The notes under the pieces are model-generated. The model was not told where the DNA came from and did not search any database. It worked only from the letters and a program-made list of their open reading frames with translations. From CAZGKW01 sp964526295 (GTDB lineage: Bacteria > Planctomycetota > Phycisphaerae > FEN-1346), in assembly GCA_964526295.1 (NCBI GenBank), contig CAZGKW010000001.1, forward strand, positions 1-64,000: a DNA stretch of 64,000 bases, written 5' to 3'. Within the stretch, counting starts at the first letter, position 1. Every line of letters begins with the position of its first letter. Both the position numbers and the translations under genes were made by a program. Shown here one piece after another: positions 41,180 to 49,498 of this stretch.

Positions 41180-42850
41180 TCATCCGGTAGCGGCGGCCTG
41201 CTGGCGCAGGCGGCGGGAGCGGACGTCCTCCTTGATCCGCTGGATGTGTCCCCGGCCGAGTGCCTTCACTTCGCAGCCCAGCTCGAAGTAGCGGCGAATC
41301 TGCTCGTCCGAGAGGATGCCGAAGCAGTCGACCACCGCAAGCGGCCCGCCGGCCCACTCCAGGACCTGCTCGGGTTCGAGCTCGAGGTACGGCTCGTGGC
41401 GGACGGCGAGCACCAGCGCTTCGGCCCCATGGAGCGTCGCGGGGAGGTCTTTCGCGACGGTCACATCGGCCAGCTCGTCCTGGTTGCGGAAGAACCGGGC
41501 CAGCGAATGCCCCGGCGCGGGATAGACGTCCTGCTTCTCCAGCTCGTACCAGTGGTCGACGTAGGGGTCGTGGACGCGGACCTCGGCCCCCATCTCGGCC
41601 AGCTTCCGCACGACCAGCTCGGAGCCGGAGTAGCGGGTGTCGCCGACGTCCTCGCGATAGCTCGCCCCCGCGACGACGACCACCGACCCGGCGATGTAGC
41701 GGCCCATGTTGCGGAGGGCGTCGCGGGTCAGTTCGGCGGCGTGGAGGCCCCGGGTGTCGTTCGTGTCGATGGCCTCGGGCGTGATGCGGAAGACGTCGTC
41801 GCCGTCCTCGAAGCCCAGGATGTGCTTGTAGGCCCAGTACCCCAGGCCCCCGTCCTTCGGCAGACAGTAGCCGCCGATGCCCGGGCCGGGAAAGATGATG
41901 TTGGAGTGCGTCGGGCGGACCTTGATGGCCTTCATGACTTTGACAAGGTCGACGCCGTTCCGCTCGGCGAACAGGCTCCACTCGTTCATGAACGCCAGGA
42001 TGGTCGCCCGGTACGAATTCTCGACGATCTTGGTCGTCTCCGACTCGATGGGCCGGTCCATGACCGTCAGGGGAAACTCGTCGGTGTTGAGGACGTCGGT
42101 CAGGAACCGGACGACACGCTCCCGGGCCTGGTCGTTGCACCCGGCGCAGACCCGCCAGAAGTCGCGGATGCTCGAGACGTACTCGCGGCCCGGCATGACC
42201 CGCTCGAAGCTGTGCGCCAGGACCGGCGGCGAGTCGATCCCCCGCTCCTGGAACGCCTTCCGGAGGATCGGATAGGCGACGAACTCGGTCGTCCCCGGCG
42301 CGACGGTCGTCTCGATGAGAACGAGGCACTCGGGCCGAATCTTCTGGCCGATGATCCGCATGGTCGCTTCGAGGGCGGCCATGTCGGTCTCGCCGGACCG
42401 CATGTTGCCGAGGTCGTGCTTCGTGTAGTCGCACTGGACGTCGACGACGACGACGTCCGCCAGGCCCAGGCAGTCGTTGTTGTAGGTCGCCACGAGGGTC
42501 TTCTTCTCCAGGACGCACCGGGCGATCATCGGGTCGACCTCGGGGTCCTCGGCCTTGACGGGCGACTGGCCGCGGTTCAGCAGGGGGATTTTCCAGTAGC
42601 TCCGCGTCGAAGGCCGCTGGCACCCGATGACGAACTTGCCGGGGTTGCCCGTCTCCGGGTCGACCGTGTCGGCGACGATGGCCGCCATCACGGCGCCGAC
42701 GAACCCGACGCCCATGACGACCACGATCTCCTTGCCCTCGGCCCGGGCGTCCTCGACCAGGGCCCGGATCCGCTCGAACTCGGCGGCGTACTCGTCGGCC
42801 TCCGGGATGGGGAACGTCTCGCCCTCGGGGCTGACCGAATAGTCGGTCAT
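41180..42850 (-). CDS. UDP-sugar 6-dehydrogenase (UDP-ManNAc/GlcNAc type)
   Basis: Oxidises a UDP-sugar to the uronic acid in two NAD-dependent steps. The protein is 556 residues, over 100 longer than most members, with an N-terminal extension of about 40 residues before the NAD strand VVVMGVGFVGAVMA. Catalytic features include the ETTVAPGTTE block, the Lys/Asn helix KIVENSYRATILAFMNEW and the nucleophile Cys in GGYCLPKD. The C-terminal UDP-binding domain includes GASYREDVGDTRYSGS. The ATG follows GAGGAGGAG. With the WbpP-like epimerase it points to HexNAc-uronate polymers. Confidence 0.87.
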   Translation of the reverse strand: MTDYSVSPEGETFPIPEADEYAAEFERIRALVEDARAEGKEIVVVMGVGFVGAVMAAIVADTVDPETGNPGKFVIGCQRPSTRSYWKIPLLNRGQSPVKAEDPEVDPMIARCVLEKKTLVATYNNDCLGLADVVVVDVQCDYTKHDLGNMRSGETDMAALEATMRIIGQKIRPECLVLIETTVAPGTTEFVAYPILRKAFQERGIDSPPVLAHSFERVMPGREYVSSIRDFWRVCAGCNDQARERVVRFLTDVLNTDEFPLTVMDRPIESETTKIVENSYRATILAFMNEWSLFAERNGVDLVKVMKAIKVRPTHSNIIFPGPGIGGYCLPKDGGLGYWAYKHILGFEDGDDVFRITPEAIDTNDTRGLHAAELTRDALRNMGRYIAGSVVVVAGASYREDVGDTRYSGSELVVRKLAEMGAEVRVHDPYVDHWYELEKQDVYPAPGHSLARFFRNQDELADVTVAKDLPATLHGAEALVLAVRHEPYLELEPEQVLEWAGGPLAVVDCFGILSDEQIRRYFELGCEVKALGRGHIQRIKEDVRSRRLRQQAAATG

Positions 42851-42877
42851 CGCAAGGCTCCTCCTCCTCTCGGGTGC

Positions 42878-43423
42878 TCAGGCGGGCGGAATCACGCCCT
42901 CCCGCTCCAGGTAGTCCAGGACTTCCTGCGCCGATTCTTCCGGCGTCCGACCGACGGTCCGCAGGCGGACCTCCGGCTCGGCCGGGGCCTCGTAGGGGTC
43001 GTCGATGCCGGTGAACTGCCTGATCTCGCCGGCCAGGGCCTTCTTGTAGAGGCCCTTCGGGTCCCGCTCGATGCACTCGTCGATGGGCGTGTCCATGAAG
43101 ACCTCGATGAACCGCCCGCCGTCCTCCTCCACCTGCCGGCGGACGGTGTCGCGAATCTTGGCGTAGGGACTGATGCACGCGCAGCAGGCGGCCAGGCCGT
43201 TGCGCGAGAGCAGGTTCGCCACGAACCCCACGCGGAGGATGTTCGTGTCGCGGTCTTCTTTCGAGAACCCGAGGCCCTTCGACAGGTTCGTCCGGACGAC
43301 GTCGCCGTCGAGCACCTCGATCTTGACGCCCCGCCGCCTGAGCTCCGGCACGACGAGCTCGGTGATGGTCGACTTGCCGGACCCCGACAGGCCGGTGAAC
43401 CAGAGGACGAATCCCTGGGCCAT
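42878..43423 (-). CDS. cysC: Adenylylsulfate kinase
   Basis: Phosphorylates APS to PAPS, the sulfate donor. The 181-residue protein has the P-loop GLSGSGKST (about residues 9-17), LDGDVVRTNLSKGLGFSKED and the ISPYAKIRDTVRR segment typical of CysC. The ATG at 43423 follows AAGGGGAG; the longer open frame has no good site. It sits 74 bases after the ATP sulfurylase gene, giving a complete sulfate-activation pair, and is followed by the sugar dehydrogenase. Confidence 0.95.
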   Translation of the reverse strand: MAQGFVLWFTGLSGSGKSTITELVVPELRRRGVKIEVLDGDVVRTNLSKGLGFSKEDRDTNILRVGFVANLLSRNGLAACCACISPYAKIRDTVRRQVEEDGGRFIEVFMDTPIDECIERDPKGLYKKALAGEIRQFTGIDDPYEAPAEPEVRLRTVGRTPEESAQEVLDYLEREGVIPPA

Positions 43424-43497
43424 TCGTTTCTCCCCTTCGAACGGAACTCGATTGCGGCCGAGCCGGCCGGGGCCGGCGCGGCCTTCGCACGGTCGTC

Positions 43498-44691
43498 TCA
43501 CGCACCGCCGGCGGCCCGCCGGGCCGCCTCCAGCAGGACCTCGGCCACCTCCGGCCGGGTGAACTCCGGCGGCGGGGCCTCGCCCCGGGAGAGCATCTCC
43601 CGCACCTTCGTCCCCGACAGGAACACCCGGTCCGCCGTCCCGTGCGGGCAGGTCTTATTCGAGACCATGCCGTCGCACCGTCGGCAGAAGAAGGCATGCT
43701 CGAACTTCAGCGGCGCGATGCCCATCGCGTCGGCGTCAAACTGGTCGAAGATCATCTGGGCATCGTACGTGCCGTAGTAGCTCCCCACGCCGGCGTGGTC
43801 GCGGCCCACGATGAAGTGCGTCACGCCGTAGTTCTTTCGCATGATGGCGTGGAGAACGGCCTCGCGCGGCCCGGCGTAGCGCATCGACGCCGGCAGCACG
43901 GTCAGCAGGACCCGGTCCTTCGGGAAATACTTCTCCAGCATGACCTCGTAGGTCCGCATGCGGACGTCGGCCGGGATGTCGCCCGGATTGGCCGTCTCGC
44001 CCACCAGGGGATGCAGCAGGAGGCCGTCGCACAGCTCCAGGGCCACCTTCTGGAGGTACTCGTGTGCCCGGTGGCAGGGGTTGCGGGTCTGGAACGCCGC
44101 CACCGTGTGCCAGCCGCGCTTGTCGAACTCCTCGCGTGTCCGGCGAGGCGTCCAGCGGTACTCCAGGAGGTCCTCGTGGGGCGGGAGGCCGATGACGTCG
44201 ACCGGTCCGCCCAGGCACACCTCGCCCTGCTCCATGATGAGGGCGCAGCCGGGGTGGGCCGCCTCGCCCGTGTTATAGACCTCCAGGCATTCCCGCTCGC
44301 GGTCGTGGGGGTACTTGTCCTCGACGTTCAGGATGCCCAGGTTCCGGTCCGACTCCGGGTCGTAAAGGGCCGCCTGGCCCCCGACGGGGATGGCGTCGGC
44401 CTGCTCGGCCGAGACGCTGACCGTGATGGGCACCGTCCAGGGCTCGCCGGTGGGCAGGTGCATCTGGCCCACGACCGTGTCGAACTGGTCCTTGGTCATG
44501 AAGCCGGCGAGGGGGCTGAACGCCCCGACGGCGAGCAACTCCAGGTCGCACCGCTCGCGGCGCTGAAGCTCGACGCGGGGCAGGCCCTTGGCCCGCTCGG
44601 CCGCTTCGGATGCCTCGGCCGCCGGCAGCAGCCGCTCCACCAGGACGCCCCCGTGAGGGGGGACCGGACCCGGCACGGGTTTCGCTGGCAT
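43498..44691 (-). CDS. sat: Sulfate adenylyltransferase (ATP sulfurylase)
   Basis: Makes APS from ATP and sulfate. The 397-residue homo-oligomeric type has the active-site QTRNPCHRAH motif, VIVGRDHAG-like FIVGRDHAGVGSYYG, and PLKFEHAFFCRRC with a Cys pair (CRRC...C) that may bind a metal, as in many Sat proteins. The C-terminus has VFLSGTKVREMLSRGE. The start at 44691 follows AAAGGGG. With cysC it supplies PAPS for sulfation or assimilation; no PAPS reductase is nearby. Confidence 0.95.
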   Translation of the reverse strand: MPAKPVPGPVPPHGGVLVERLLPAAEASEAAERAKGLPRVELQRRERCDLELLAVGAFSPLAGFMTKDQFDTVVGQMHLPTGEPWTVPITVSVSAEQADAIPVGGQAALYDPESDRNLGILNVEDKYPHDRERECLEVYNTGEAAHPGCALIMEQGEVCLGGPVDVIGLPPHEDLLEYRWTPRRTREEFDKRGWHTVAAFQTRNPCHRAHEYLQKVALELCDGLLLHPLVGETANPGDIPADVRMRTYEVMLEKYFPKDRVLLTVLPASMRYAGPREAVLHAIMRKNYGVTHFIVGRDHAGVGSYYGTYDAQMIFDQFDADAMGIAPLKFEHAFFCRRCDGMVSNKTCPHGTADRVFLSGTKVREMLSRGEAPPPEFTRPEVAEVLLEAARRAAGGA

Positions 44692-44839
44692 GTCCTGGCC
44701 CCTTTCGTCGCGGCGGCAGTCTCCGGCCGGGGGTGTCGCGGAAGTATATGGGACCATCGGCCCCTGTCAAGGCGCGGGCGCTTCGCCCGGCTCGCGCATC
44801 GCCCGATCGGTTCGCGGGAGGCGACCGGATTCTATTCGG

Positions 44840-46432
44840 CTATCCGCCGGGGACAGCTATGCCTTTTCCCTCGACCAGGGCCCGGTAAGTCTTCTCGATA
44901 CGGTCCCAGTTGCCCTCGCGGTCGAGCGACCAGAACCGGCCGATGATGGTGACGAACCGGCCGGTGCCGAGCCGGGCGCATTCCTTCTCGGCCATCTCGG
45001 TGTAGATGGCGCCGCTCTCGGGCCGCTCGCCGCGTCGGCCGAGCATCCCGTGGACGTACACCTCGGCCAGGCCCGCCTCGTGGGCCGTCCGCAGCAACTC
45101 CAGGAGGTGCTCGACCGACCCGTGGCTGGAGTAGAACGAGATGATGCCCACCAGGTGCAGCCGCGTCCCGTCCCGCTTCGCCCCGTCGGCGGCCCAGCGG
45201 AAGGCCTCGTTCGTGCGGAACGAGCCGTCGTCAATGGCGGCCTCGATGCGGAGCCGGTCGCTGTAGACGACCCGGCCGGCCCCGATGTGAAGGTGCCCGC
45301 ACTCGCTGTTGCCGACTGTCCCCTCGGGCATCCCGACGGGCGGCCCGGAGGCCGTCAGCGTCGTCGAGGGGAACCGCTCGCGGAGCCGGTCCAGGGCGGC
45401 GGTGTCGGCCTGGGCGATGAGGTCGGCCTCCGACCCGTCGCCGACGCCCCACCCGTCCAGGAGGACGACGAGCACCCGCCGCGCCCGGGACTCGAGCGCC
45501 CCGCTTGCAACGAGGCCCCGGCCCGTCATGGCGTCCGGCCGCCCCACGCCCAGCAGCGCCAGGACCGTCGGCGCGACGTCGGTCAGGGCCCCGTCGTCGC
45601 GCAGCACCTCCGAGGAGGCCCCCTCGAGAGACGCGTCGGCCAGGACCAAGGGCACGGGGCTGTTCGTGTGGCCCGTGTCGACCGTCCCCTCGGGGTAATA
45701 CCACTTCTCGACGGTCCCGTGGTCGGCCGTGACGAGGACCGTGACGCCCTCGTCCAGGGCGGCGTCGATCAGCCGCCCGGCCTCGCGGTCGACGGTCTCG
45801 ACGGCCTTCAGGATGGCGGGCTTGTTCTCGATGTGCCCCAGAACGTCGACGTTGGCGAAGTTGACGAAGGTGAAGGCGTGCCCGCCGCCTCGGACCACTT
45901 CGATGGCCCGGTCGGCCACCTCGGCGGCACTCATCTCGGGCCGCTCGTCGTGGTTCGCCACGTCGCGGGGGCTCTCGACGACGAAGCGGTCCTCGCCGGG
46001 GAACGGTTCGTCGCGTTTCCCATTCAGGAAGAACGAGACGTGAATGGCCTTTTCGGACTCGCAGACCTTGGCCTGGCGAAGGCCCGCCCGGCTGATCGTC
46101 TCGCAGAGCGTCTCCGCAACCGTGTCCTCCGGCGGAAACGCCACCTTGACGTCCAGGTGGGGGGCGTACCGGATCATCGTCGCCCAGTGCGTCCGCATGG
46201 GCCGGACCGGAAACTTGTCGAACCCCGGCAGGACGAACGCCTCGGTCAGCTCGATCTCGCGTTCGCCGCGGATATCGTAGAAGATGCAGTAGTCGCCGTC
46301 GGCGACCCGTCCGACGGGCCGACCGGCGTCATCGACGAGAACGCGAGGCTCCATGGCCTCGTCCTCCTCGCCCGCTCGGTAGGCGGCCCGGACGGCCTCG
46401 GCCATGGGGAACGTCACCGCAGGTGGCTGCAT
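44840..46432 (-). CDS. gpmI: Circularly permuted cofactor-independent phosphoglycerate mutase
   Basis: Expected to interconvert 3- and 2-phosphoglycerate with two Mn ions. Residues about 10-308 match the C-terminal part of normal GpmI: half of the transferase domain (IRGERE, YPP-like FPPEDTV, CESEKAIHVSFFLNG), then the phosphatase half. Residues about 318-521 match the normal N-terminal part (VLVVLLDGWG, GNSECGHLHIGAGRVVYSD, GRFWSLDREGNWDRIEKTY). The order is thus rotated, with a short linker (about 309-317). Metal ligands and nucleophile are kept: D326, S376, D196, H200, D237, H238, H255. Substrate residues R55, R58, K128, H437, R499 and R505 are kept, but the DGRD loop reads GRRG. Length 530 is near normal. 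Confidence 0.9.
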   Translation of the reverse strand: MQPPAVTFPMAEAVRAAYRAGEEDEAMEPRVLVDDAGRPVGRVADGDYCIFYDIRGEREIELTEAFVLPGFDKFPVRPMRTHWATMIRYAPHLDVKVAFPPEDTVAETLCETISRAGLRQAKVCESEKAIHVSFFLNGKRDEPFPGEDRFVVESPRDVANHDERPEMSAAEVADRAIEVVRGGGHAFTFVNFANVDVLGHIENKPAILKAVETVDREAGRLIDAALDEGVTVLVTADHGTVEKWYYPEGTVDTGHTNSPVPLVLADASLEGASSEVLRDDGALTDVAPTVLALLGVGRPDAMTGRGLVASGALESRARRVLVVLLDGWGVGDGSEADLIAQADTAALDRLRERFPSTTLTASGPPVGMPEGTVGNSECGHLHIGAGRVVYSDRLRIEAAIDDGSFRTNEAFRWAADGAKRDGTRLHLVGIISFYSSHGSVEHLLELLRTAHEAGLAEVYVHGMLGRRGERPESGAIYTEMAEKECARLGTGRFVTIIGRFWSLDREGNWDRIEKTYRALVEGKGIAVPGG

Positions 46433-46481
46433 CGGCGGATGCCCTTCGGCAAGAGGAGAGTCGGTGTCCCGCGGCGGCGGG

Positions 46482-48224
46482 TCAGCCCTGGATCCGGGCC
46501 AGGCGGAGAAACTGGTCGGCCCGGGGGAACTCGGGGTCCTGCCGGACCACGTCGACCAGCAGGTCCGTGGCGTCGGCGTAGCGCCCAGTAAAGTAGTAGA
46601 TATAAGCCAGGAGGAACTTCAGCTCCGCCGCGTCCGGCCGAAGCTCGACCTGCCGCTCCAGGTTCGCCCGGTGCCGCCCGAACTCCGACGGGTCGCCGTA
46701 GAACTCCTCCAGGCGAAACTCGTACAGGCCCCACCCCGGCTCCAGCGCCAGGGCGGACCGCAGGTACCGGGCGGCCAGCCGGCTCTCGCCGTTGGCGAAC
46801 GAGGCGTGGGCCAGGGCGAACAGGGCGAACGGGTCCCGCGGGTCCTCCTTGTGGGCCGACCGGTACGCCTCCGCCGCCCGCGTGTAGTCGCCCATGAAAA
46901 AGCGGTAGTCCCCCAGCCGCATGTAGTCCTCGAACGAGTCCGCCCCCGTCCGGAGCACCTCGACCAGGTGAGTCCGGACCGCCGGGGGAAGCCCCGGCTC
47001 CTCCAGGCCGGTCAGGTCCTCGGCATAGGCCCGCAGGACCGAGGCGGTGGGCCGGCGGATGGTTGCATCGACCGCCCCGGCCCGAAGCCGCGCCAGGAGG
47101 CCCGCCGCCACCGCGCCGTCGGCCGCCAGTCGGCCAAGCCGCTCTTCGGCGGCACTCCATTTCCCGTGGAAGATGTCCACCCACGCCATCAGAAAGTTCA
47201 GGTCGGCGTCGTCCGGCCCGGCGGCGAGCTGGGCCGAGAGCTCCTCCCGGACGTCGGCCAGGTCGCGGGGGCTGGGGAACACGTCCTGGAAGTTCGAGCC
47301 GGTCAGCGCGAGGCCGTCCGGCCAGCCGGGCGCCAGCGTCAGGCCCTTGCGGGCCGCCTCGGCCGCCGGCCTGAACCGCCCCGTCGCCAGCAGCGCCAGG
47401 GCCAGGCCCCGCTGCCTGACCCCGCTCGTCGGATCACGCTCGACGAGCAACCCGAAGACCTGCGCGGCCGCAGCGTAGCGGCCGTTGTTGAACAGGTAGT
47501 TGGCCAGGGCGTGGAGCTGCGGGTCGTAGAACTGGTCCAGGGCGGCCCCTTCCGGCAGGGGCCGGCCGAAGAGCATCGCCTCGGCGGCGTCGAGGAACCG
47601 TTGCTCGCCCAGGCTCGTCTGCACCTCGGCCGTGAACGGCGCCAGGAGGGCCTCGGCGTCGACGCCCCCCGCCCCCACCAGGTCCAGCCGCGAGAAGAAG
47701 CCGTAGCCGAGCGCCGCCGTGTCCTGAAGGGGGATGGGGAACATCAGCTCCCGGAAGCCGGTCCGCACCTGGCCCAGGCTCTCTTCGTCGTATTGGCGGA
47801 CGCGTTCGGCCAGGGCGACCATCGTCTCGCGGAGCGTGGCAAACCGGGCCCGCTTGTCCCAGTCCAGGGAGGCGATGGTCCGGACCCGCATGACAAACAA
47901 GGCCGTCGGCGCCACGCCCGGCGCCCGCTGCCGGAGCTGGACCGGCTGCCATCCGGCTCGACGCAGGTTGACGTAAATCCCGGTCACGCCCAGCAGGTTG
48001 GCCCCCCCGGGCGGCAAACGCCGACCGAACTGGCCCCCCGTCGTGAAACCCACGTCCTGGCCCAGGGTCCGGGCGATCCCGCGGCTCGGAAGGTTGGTCT
48101 CGAACGACGTGCTCGGCCCCGAGCCGATGCCGCGGACCCCCTGGTGCGGCACCTGGGCCAAGGCCGGGCCTGCCAGCACCCCGACCAGGAGCGCCGTAGC
48201 AACCCGCCTCAGACGAAACGTCAT
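46482..48224 (-). CDS. Exported TPR-repeat protein
   Basis: A 580-residue protein with a signal peptide (VATALLVGVLAGPALAQ). A Gly-rich segment follows (about 25-80), then helical repeats. Clear TPR-like units are in the C-terminal 150 residues (FEDYMRLGDYRFFMGDYTRA, LFALAHASFANGESRLAARY, LKFLLAYIYYFTGRYADATD), and weaker ones around 245-320. It likely acts as a periplasmic scaffold. The ATG follows GAGGTGACGCG. It lies 49 bases upstream of gpmI, so the two may share a transcript, without an obvious functional link. Confidence 0.75.
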   Translation of the reverse strand: MTFRLRRVATALLVGVLAGPALAQVPHQGVRGIGSGPSTSFETNLPSRGIARTLGQDVGFTTGGQFGRRLPPGGANLLGVTGIYVNLRRAGWQPVQLRQRAPGVAPTALFVMRVRTIASLDWDKRARFATLRETMVALAERVRQYDEESLGQVRTGFRELMFPIPLQDTAALGYGFFSRLDLVGAGGVDAEALLAPFTAEVQTSLGEQRFLDAAEAMLFGRPLPEGAALDQFYDPQLHALANYLFNNGRYAAAAQVFGLLVERDPTSGVRQRGLALALLATGRFRPAAEAARKGLTLAPGWPDGLALTGSNFQDVFPSPRDLADVREELSAQLAAGPDDADLNFLMAWVDIFHGKWSAAEERLGRLAADGAVAAGLLARLRAGAVDATIRRPTASVLRAYAEDLTGLEEPGLPPAVRTHLVEVLRTGADSFEDYMRLGDYRFFMGDYTRAAEAYRSAHKEDPRDPFALFALAHASFANGESRLAARYLRSALALEPGWGLYEFRLEEFYGDPSEFGRHRANLERQVELRPDAAELKFLLAYIYYFTGRYADATDLLVDVVRQDPEFPRADQFLRLARIQG

Positions 48225-48746
48225 CGCGTCACCTCGCTACGTGCTTCAACCGGTTAATTGTCGGCGCCGAAGGCGGCCGTTGCAAGGCCAATTCCGCCCT
48301 TTTCGGCCGTGTCGGCTGGGGCCGCCCTCCCTCAAGGGATATCGGCCGATCGGGTGCCCCTTCTTCGGCCCGGCCGCCGTGCGAGCCGGCGTGGCGGTCC
48401 TGACAGGAGCGTTCGCGGAGGCGCCCGTCGGTAGCGACGAAGCGGGCGCCCGCGTCGGGCGGCGTCGGCCGCTCGGCGTCGGAGAATCGTCCCCAGGGGG
48501 CCGTAGGTGCCGCCGGACACCTGGAATTCGGGACGATTTAAGCGCGCCCGGCCGGCCGGGACCACGGGCGACGGCTTGTCGGCGCCGCTCGCACCGCGCC
48601 ATTTCGCTGAAAGCGGCCCCAGGGCTGCCCTGGGGCAGGACAAAGCGCGTTTCCCCCCCACGAGGCGTTGCTGACCCCGGTCGAGATCGCTATAATGTCA
48701 CCGGAAGGCGAGCGGAACAGGGCTCCGACCGAAAGGACTCGACGAC
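48225..48746. other. Divergent intergenic region upstream of the pseudopilin operon
   Basis: About 520 bases with no gene. It holds a long hairpin GGCGCCCG...CGGGCGCC at 48420-48450 with an inner TCG-gtag-CGA stem. A 21-base inverted repeat GCCCCAGGGC-t-GCCCTGGGGC lies at 48616-48636. The operon promoter is at its right end. I recognise no known riboswitch. Confidence 0.5.
48668..48696 (+). promoter_or_regulatory. Promoter of the pseudopilin operon
   Basis: TTGCTG at 48668-48673, a 17-base spacer and a perfect TATAAT at 48691-48696. The leader to the ATG at 48747 is about 45 bases. Confidence 0.7.
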
Positions 48747-49484
48747 ATGGCCCAGCGGCGACACCGCGCAGGCGGCTTCACGCTGACCGAAGTCCTGATG
48801 GCCGTGGGGATCCTCGGCATCGGGATGACGATGGTCGCGACGATCTTCCCGGTGGCCGTCAACCAGAGCCGCGAGGCCGATATCTCGACCCAGGCGGCCC
48901 TCCAGGCCCGGAGCATCGGCGCGTACATGCGGATGCAGAAGGACGACCTGGCGGAGGAGGCCCATCGCCGGGTGGCGGCGGTCTTCACCTGGCCCACCAA
49001 CAACCTGGCGAGCTGGTCGGGCTGGAAGGGCGAGTTCGGCATGTACGCCCCGAACGAGTTCCTCTACCAGCGGAACCGCTCCTATTCGGGCGGGGCCAAC
49101 CCCTGGGGCTCGGGTCACCTGGCGCCCCAGCTCGTGGTCGGGGCGGTCGATGCGGGCGGGACGAGCACCCGCATCAAGGGACCCTGGCGCGTCGCGATCG
49201 TGCTTTACCGGGCCCGCGGGGACGAGCCCACGCCCCAGAACTACGCCTCGGGCGAGGCCGGCCGCCGCCGGGCCCGGCCCGGCGAGTACATCCTCGATCC
49301 GAGCCGCGGCCGCTGCGAGGTCTACATGATCGACTCGATCGACTTCAAGAACAACGATTCGCCCGGCGACGACAACATCTACGTGGCCCCGGGCCGGACC
49401 AGGGAAGGCGACGAGGCCGCCAAAACCAGTTGGCGCGACCTCCCCGGCGCCGTCGCCGTCTACCATACGATCCTCGGAGACTGA
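48747..49484 (+). CDS. Type II secretion/type IV pilus pseudopilin (GspI/PilV-like)
   Basis: A 245-residue prepilin. The short basic leader ends in AGG, with cleavage expected before FTLTEVLMAVGILGIGMTMV, and the conserved Glu at +5 of the mature protein. The hydrophobic helix is followed by a globular domain. It is first of three co-directional pilin-like genes; the next starts 14 bases after it. Minor pseudopilins of this order form the tip of the type II secretion pseudopilus. Confidence 0.82.
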   Translation: MAQRRHRAGGFTLTEVLMAVGILGIGMTMVATIFPVAVNQSREADISTQAALQARSIGAYMRMQKDDLAEEAHRRVAAVFTWPTNNLASWSGWKGEFGMYAPNEFLYQRNRSYSGGANPWGSGHLAPQLVVGAVDAGGTSTRIKGPWRVAIVLYRARGDEPTPQNYASGEAGRRRARPGEYILDPSRGRCEVYMIDSIDFKNNDSPGDDNIYVAPGRTREGDEAAKTSWRDLPGAVAVYHTILGD

Positions 49485-49498
49485 AGGGGCCTGACCCG

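Noticed and set aside
44840..46432. Misassembly or gene fusion as the explanation of the permuted mutase
   Set aside because: The frame is continuous, no residues are duplicated or lost, the protein has near-normal length and all metal ligands are kept. A random join would not rotate the gene so exactly. Reads should still be checked.
48400..48640. Riboswitch (for example c-di-GMP type) upstream of the pseudopilin operon
   Set aside because: Hairpins are present but no known aptamer core could be recognised, and they lie before the promoter rather than in the leader.
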